From positions 50,495 through 62,758 of the forward strand of contig NW_014013607.1 in assembly GCF_000611645.1 (NCBI RefSeq): DNA of 12,264 bases. Direction: 5' to 3'. Each line of letters starts with the position of its first letter. Position 1 is the stretch's first letter. A program made the translations under genes and the position numbers. This DNA comes from Monoraphidium neglectum. Lineage: Eukaryota > Chlorophyta > Chlorophyceae > Sphaeropleales > Selenastraceae. The notes beneath the pieces are model-generated. The model made no database searches and was not told the origin of the DNA. It worked only from the letters and a program-made list of their open reading frames with translations. Below are positions 7,827 through 12,264 of the stretch, piece after piece.

Positions 7827-8205
7827 TAATTACTGGTGCGTGCACCGGCCAATGTGATTTCAAATAGCGTCTTGTGTAGCGTTCGCTATGTTTAATCAGG
7901 CAATTGATTGCATGTAGGACCTATGTTGGCCGCTGTGACTGCGATTGTGCAGCCAAACCCGCTCTGATCTTGTGGATGAGTCCACTGTGCCACGACCTCA
8001 CTGCCGTTGTGCATGTTCGCCGGCACAATCCACCAACGGGCTCTTGGAGTGGAAGCGGGCATTGTAAGGCGCAGCCAGCTGTGCAACTGCTCTTTCAGAG
8101 AGACTGCTATTTGCACTGGCGGGCGAACGCGCTCCGCTGGCAGTGCTGGCGGGCGTCCCGGAGCCCCAGCCCCTTGCCGGCCACGCCTGAGTCAGGCCAG
8201 CTGTG
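7827..8205. promoter_or_regulatory. Divergent promoter region between the Hsp70 and TMEM245-like genes
   Basis: The two start codons face away from each other with 379 bp between, so both promoters and 5' UTRs must fit here, unless untranslated exons lie further out. A CCAAT box reads on the plus strand at 7849-7853. I see no clear TATA box and no well-formed heat-shock element (three alternating GAA/TTC units), so heat induction of the Hsp70 is not supported by sequence. No other gene is visible. Confidence 0.6.
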
Positions 8206-8707
8206 ATGGACGGGTGGCAGCGCAGCACATCGCCGGCCCCGTTTGCCGTCGCCGCAGCAGGCAGCGGCGGCGCTGGCACGCCCGTCATGCCGCCCGCACC
8301 TGGCACATGGCAACCCAGCAGGCCAGGTTCGCCAGAAGGGCCCCCCGAATGCAATCGGGGGCCACAGGGCGGCGCGTATTACCAGGTGATGACCAGCCGC
8401 ATCCGTCTCAGCGCTCTGGCCCTGCCATTCCTCCCCCTATCAATCGCAAGAAACCTCACTCTGTTGTGAGGTCAGAGGTAGCCCCCGTCGGCTTCAGAAC
8501 TGCTCACTGCGAAAGCGGCGCGCCGTCCCCCCACCTGCCTCTCCCTCCAGATCGCGCTGTATGCCTGCGGCAATGTGCTGGCCGTCGGCATCGTGCTGCT
8601 GTTCTATTTCAGCTGGGATCTCCTCAGCTCCTTCCAGGTGGGCTGCCTACGATCTCACAAACGCAACAACACGCACGCACGCTCGCGCGCGCGCACACAC
8701 ACACGCA

Positions 8708-8750
<43 letters not shown>

Positions 8751-9940
8751 GTACACACACACAAGAGTACACACACTCTCTCGTGTACGCACAACCTCAC
8801 ACACACACACATACACACACACATACACACACACACACACACGTGCACACTCACTCATGCTCGCACACCAACATTGTGCAAGCCTTTGAAAGCTGAGGCT
8901 TGAGCACTTGGCTGCTGCAGTCGCGGCCAGCTTGGGAACCCTGCACCTGCCGACGCCAAGTGCAGCGCGTGCATCCTTCAACACTGCGCTGTGGGCACGC
9001 GCGTCGACCTGACACCCTCCCAACCGCCGCCCTGCCCCCAGGAGCCGTTGCTGTGGGCGTGGCTGTGCCACCTGTCACTGCGGGACGTGAAGGCATACCT
9101 CACCGACGTCGCGCGCCGCGAGCTTCGCACCGAGAACATCGCGGTCTGCTGCGCCAAGCTGGCGTTCCTGCCGGCGGTCATCGTGTGGCAGTCCTTTGTC
9201 GAGGTGCTGCCTGGGTGGGGGGCCGCGCTGGCTGCTGGCACGACACACGCCAAGGCTTGCCCCGCCGCCGCCACCTGCCCCGCCGCTCCGCGACCAGCAA
9301 ACAACCCCTGCTGGGCGGGGTCTGGAGAGCTTCGCGCACCATTGCTTAGTTATGTGTGCGCTTGCTGACATGCCCACCCCAGCCCCCTCCTCCCCCGTGC
9401 GTCCTCAATTCTGCCATTCCTCCGGCCCCACCCCCTGGTCAAGGTGCGTGACAAGCTGGGGGCAAAGTACCAGCAGCTGCTGGAGGAGCAGCAGCAGGCG
9501 GCACAGCTGGCCGCACTCACGGGCGCACAGGTGAGCCCTTGGCCCTGTGCACTCTGCAGCCTTCCGTCTTGCAATGCCACGTTTTTTGCTTGGATGAGGT
9601 GAAAGGGGTCAGGTGTTCCCCCATGGTTGGCCATTTTGCTCGCACCACTTCTGCTGTGTTCCCAGCCACCTGCCTGACCTCTGACATCAACCCCGGCGCT
9701 GCAGAGCCGCGGGACAGCGCTGAGCCTCGATCTGGACGCTGCAGCCAGCGCCGCTGATCTCACACTGGCAGCTTCCCGGCAGCTGGTCAACGGGCCCCTT
9801 CGCTCGCCGGCGCCGCGAGGGTCAACCATCAGCTGCGGGTCATCGGAGGCCGAGACGCTGGGCGATGCATCAGAGCCGGACGGCCTCTCGCCGGCGCACA
9901 GTGCGGCTCAATTGCGGCGCAGGCGAGGCGGAGGGGGCCC

Positions 9941-9978
<38 letters not shown>

Positions 9979-10927
9979 TGCACCAGCTGCGCCCGACGCG
10001 GCAGGGATCACTGCGCAGCGGCGGCAGGCGAGGCGGCAAGGTTGGCGGCGCGAGCACGCCGGCGCGCGGGCGGCAGCCGGCGGAGCGGGGCGGCTGGTTT
10101 GGGCGGTGGATGTCGCCGCACACCGCAATGCGGCGGCTCAGACGGTACCAGGTGGGATGCCGCCTGCTGGCTGGCCAGCATCGGCGTGTGCATGCAGCTC
10201 CCGCCGAAAATTGGCAGCTGTTTGAAGCCTGGCCAACGAAGCAAAACTGCCTCGTGACCCTGACTCCCGACACGCCCAGCAGCCACCACCCCCCCTCGCC
10301 CCGCGTGTCCACCACCGCTGCCCCTCCTCACCGCAGCGCTTTGCGCGGCGGCATGTGGGCGGCTGGCTCTTTGTCGTGCGCGAGCTGCTCACCTACCTCA
10401 TCACGGGTGAGTGTCTGGTGTTGTACGGATTGTGTAAGGGGGGTCTGAGGCCTGGACCATTGGGTCGTGCCAGGCGGCCTGTCTGGAGTCAAGCTAGCAC
10501 CGATGCTGCGCAGCCCAACAGCCGCGTCACCCTGCCCTTCACTTCCATCACCACAGGCCTGTGGTCGGACGGCCCCGCGGGCCTGCGCGGCGCTCACAGC
10601 ACTGCATTGCGCGGCGGCAGCTTTGGTGGTGGCGCAGGGCCTGGGCCAGCCCTAGGCCACCCCCTGGGGTTTGGGGAGATGCGCCCCTTTGAGCAGCAGC
10701 AGCAGCAGCAGCCGCAGCAGCAGCAGCAGCAGGTGGTGGTGGTGTCGTCGCCGGCGCGGCCTCTGTTCAAGTGGCTGCTGCGGGCCCTGGTGGTGGTGGA
10801 AGCCTACGGCTGGATCAAGGTGGGGGGGGGGGCGGTGTGGCTGGCGGCGGTGCGATGCCGGGGGTGTAGCACGCAGTGCGCCTTGCAAGTTGATTCTGTG
10901 GAAATCGCGCGCTCATGCACACACGCA

Positions 10928-10979
<52 letters not shown>

Positions 10980-12264
10980 CTCTCACACACACACACACAC
11001 GCGCACGCACACACACGGCCATGGCGTCTCCCCACCAGACCCTGTGGGAGGCTGACAAACCGCTCATACTCACAGCCCTGGTGGTGGGCAGCACCATAGC
11101 CATAGCCGTGGCCCTGCCACTGGCCCTGCTGCCCCTCGGCCAGATCAGCGGCGCTTACCTCGGAGATGACGTCACCGGCGACATTGGCTGGGAGGAGGAT
11201 GGAGAGGCGCTGGATCAGTTTGAATTTGACGAGGAGCCGGGGGCGGAAGGGGCAGGGGCACAGGAGACGGAGGGCGCCGCCGAGGGGTCCAGCATGGCGG
11301 CGTCGGCGTCTGCGCGCGGTTTACTCAACGGAGCGGGCAGCGGGGCTGCGCAGCCGCGTGCGGGCGGCGGCGGCGGGGCAGGCGGCGCAGGGTTCGCCGC
11401 CGGGAGCAGCCAGCCGTGCACGCCGCGCACTCCGGCCGGCGGCGGGCGGCGCTGGAGCAACGGATCCGCGTTTGGCGCTGGCGGCAGCAGCGGCCGCGGC
11501 TTCGTGCGGCGCGGCTCCCGCACGTTTGCCCGGCGGGGCGGGCTGCGGTCCGTAGGGCGGCGGCTGCTGCGGCTGCTAATGGCAGCCTGGCAGTGGCTGG
11601 CGCAAGGTGGGGGCTGCGCCCTGACAGCTTGGTATTTCGCGAACGCCAGCTGGCGGCTTGACTTGAGGGGTAGCGCTGTCTGTGATGCGTCGTCCGTCCC
11701 AATTCGCATCCCACAGGGCTGTATTGAAAATGTGCTGGCGTAACATGCGAATTCCCATGCATGCATCCCGCATGCATGCATCTGCCTTGGGCCGTGACGC
11801 TTCCTCAGGCCTGTCAGCCGCGGACGCGTGCGTGCGGCGTTACTGCGACGCGTCCCTGGACTCTGCGGTGTCAGCGCTGCTGGTGGTGCTGCTGGTGGTG
11901 GGGTCGGCGGTGGTGGCAGTGGTCATGGTCGTGCAGGTGGGGGCGAGGGCCCAGGAGCGGCGGCGTTGGGGCAGAGGGGGGGGATCAAGGCTGGGGTGTC
12001 GGCAGCTCACGTACGGGTGATACATCTTCTGGGAGCTCGTGCAGTATCCACCATCATTTGAGGAGCAGGGCGCGGCAGCGCTTTCGAGCTTCGACGCAAG
12101 CGCGCAAGCGCAATCACCGACATGCTCGCCCATGTCACACTCGCGTGCGTTCGCTTCAGGTTGGTGAGGAGAGCCGTGCGGCGCTGGTGGGCCTTCACGG
12201 GCTGGTGCAGCACAAGGGCCGCACGGCAAACCTCACGGGTGAGGGGCCACGAGGGCAGGCTGGG
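8206..12264 (+). CDS. TMEM245-like polytopic membrane protein (AI-2E transporter superfamily), 5' part
   Basis: Exons are 8206-8385, 8551-8637, 9042-9203, 9444-9530, 9705-10151, 10337-10406, 10557-10819, 11039-11606, 11809-11936 and 12160-12238; a GTGAGG donor then continues past the edge. All introns are GT-AG and phases match, giving about 690 residues so far. Hydrophobic segments fall at 61-82 (IALYACGNVLAVGIVLLFYF), 91-100 (PLLWAWLCHL), 122-140, about 331-345, 414-430, 441-466 and 641-663. The YYQ-IALYACGNV start, the PLLWAWLC block followed by Lys, and the last helix running into VQVGEESRAALVGLHGLVQ resemble TMEM245 proteins; this assignment is from memory of the family. Between helices lie large hydrophilic inserts: Gln-rich 153-164, Q12 at 252-263, Arg/Gly-rich, a second Gln tract 391-403, acidic 475-502 and Gly/Ala/Arg-rich to about 605. 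Exon 3 could instead end at 9215, and exon 4 could start earlier. The substrate is unknown. Confidence 0.6.
8671..8850 (+). repeat. CA microsatellite in intron 2 of the TMEM245-like gene
   Basis: About 180 bp of CA-rich repeat, with a pure AC run at 8711-8749 and interrupted CA blocks on both sides. It starts about 33 bp after the exon 2 donor (8638) and makes this the longest intron of the gene (404 bp). The sense transcript carries the CA strand. The CACA open frames that cross it are artefacts. Confidence 0.95.
9942..9977 (+). repeat. Pure (CAG)12 coding polyglutamine
   Basis: Twelve uninterrupted CAG codons in exon 5 of the TMEM245-like gene encode residues 252-263, inside a long hydrophilic insert. 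With no synonymous CAA interruption, the tract is likely to be length-variable between strains. Confidence 0.95.
10694..10732 (+). repeat. (CAG)6 CCG (CAG)6 coding a second polyglutamine tract
   Basis: Thirteen codons in exon 7 encode Q6-P-Q6 (residues 391-403), followed by four valines and the hydrophobic segment beginning PLFKWLLRALVVV. A single C substitution splits an otherwise pure repeat. Confidence 0.95.
10915..11017 (+). repeat. CA microsatellite in intron 7 of the TMEM245-like gene
   Basis: About 100 bp of CA repeat with a pure run at 10932-10975. It ends some 20 bp before the exon 8 acceptor at 11038, so it occupies the place of the usual branch point and polypyrimidine tract. The gene frame happens to stay open across it, but the peptide would be Thr/His repeats; the CCCACCAG acceptor and conserved flanks argue for an intron. 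Confidence 0.95.
11756..11782. repeat. Tandem pair of CATGCATGCATC in intron 8
   Basis: Two exact 12-bp copies at 11756-11767 and 11771-11782 are separated by CCG. Each contains the self-complementary ATGCAT core twice over, so the element is also palindromic. It sits about 26-50 bp upstream of the exon 9 acceptor (11808). Function unknown. Confidence 0.6.

Noticed and set aside
7827..8205. Heat-shock elements upstream of the Hsp70
   Set aside because: Isolated TTC and GAA triplets occur, but I found no run of three alternating units with correct spacing.
8671..8850. CRISPR-like or satellite array
   Set aside because: The repeat unit is a dinucleotide with irregular interruptions and has no spacers; the setting is an intron of a eukaryotic gene.
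8624..8854. Cys/Val repeat protein on the minus strand
   Set aside because: It is a translation of the GT strand of a CA microsatellite within an intron.
8007..8903. 298-residue plus-strand frame ending in Thr/His repeats
   Set aside because: It is out of frame with the conserved exons and gains length only by translating the CA microsatellite.
12000..12159. Extra exon encoding IFWELVQ or PPSFEEQ in intron 9
   Set aside because: Direct joining of 11936 to 12160 keeps phase and gives the expected helix-to-VGEESRAAL continuation; an extra exon is not needed.

Overview
This window is nuclear DNA of a eukaryote, almost certainly a green alga of the core chlorophytes. The evidence is GC-rich coding sequence with strong G/C third positions, many short GT-AG introns (about 150-400 bp), homopolymeric Gln, Ser and Ala runs written in CAG/CTG and GCG triplets, long CA microsatellites inside introns, and a DnaK-type Hsp70 with a plastid-style leader. 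I cannot fix the genus from sequence alone; Chlamydomonadales or Sphaeropleales would fit. There is no operon, prophage, CRISPR array or recognisable intact transposon.

Layout, left to right. (1) Minus strand, 25-1315: the first 121 or so residues of the AP-1 clathrin-adaptor sigma subunit in five exons; its 3' end lies off the left edge. (2) 1316-2091: intergenic, with several short perfect inverted repeats. (3) Minus strand, 2092-3892: a three-exon gene for a YchJ-type (UPF0225) protein whose SEC-C zinc motif is split by an intron. (4) 3893-5241: intergenic, with two TATA-like sites near the YchJ-like gene and a stretch that may be a gene remnant. (5) Minus strand, 5242-7826: a five-exon, probably plastid-targeted Hsp70/DnaK. 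It has a complete ATPase domain but ends right after it, with no substrate-binding domain. (6) 7827-8205: a 379-bp divergent promoter region. (7) Plus strand, 8206 to beyond the right edge: a multi-exon polytopic membrane protein resembling TMEM245 (AI-2E transporter superfamily). Ten exons are visible, with two polyglutamine tracts and large hydrophilic inserts. Two of its introns carry long CA repeats.

The exon models were built by hand. For every internal junction the donor, acceptor and reading phase agree across the splice. The four genes do not form an obvious pathway: vesicle coat, zinc-motif protein of unknown function, plastid chaperone-like ATPase, membrane protein. The most unusual items are the Hsp70 without a substrate-binding domain, the SEC-C/YchJ gene next to it on the same strand, and the repeat-laden TMEM245-like gene.
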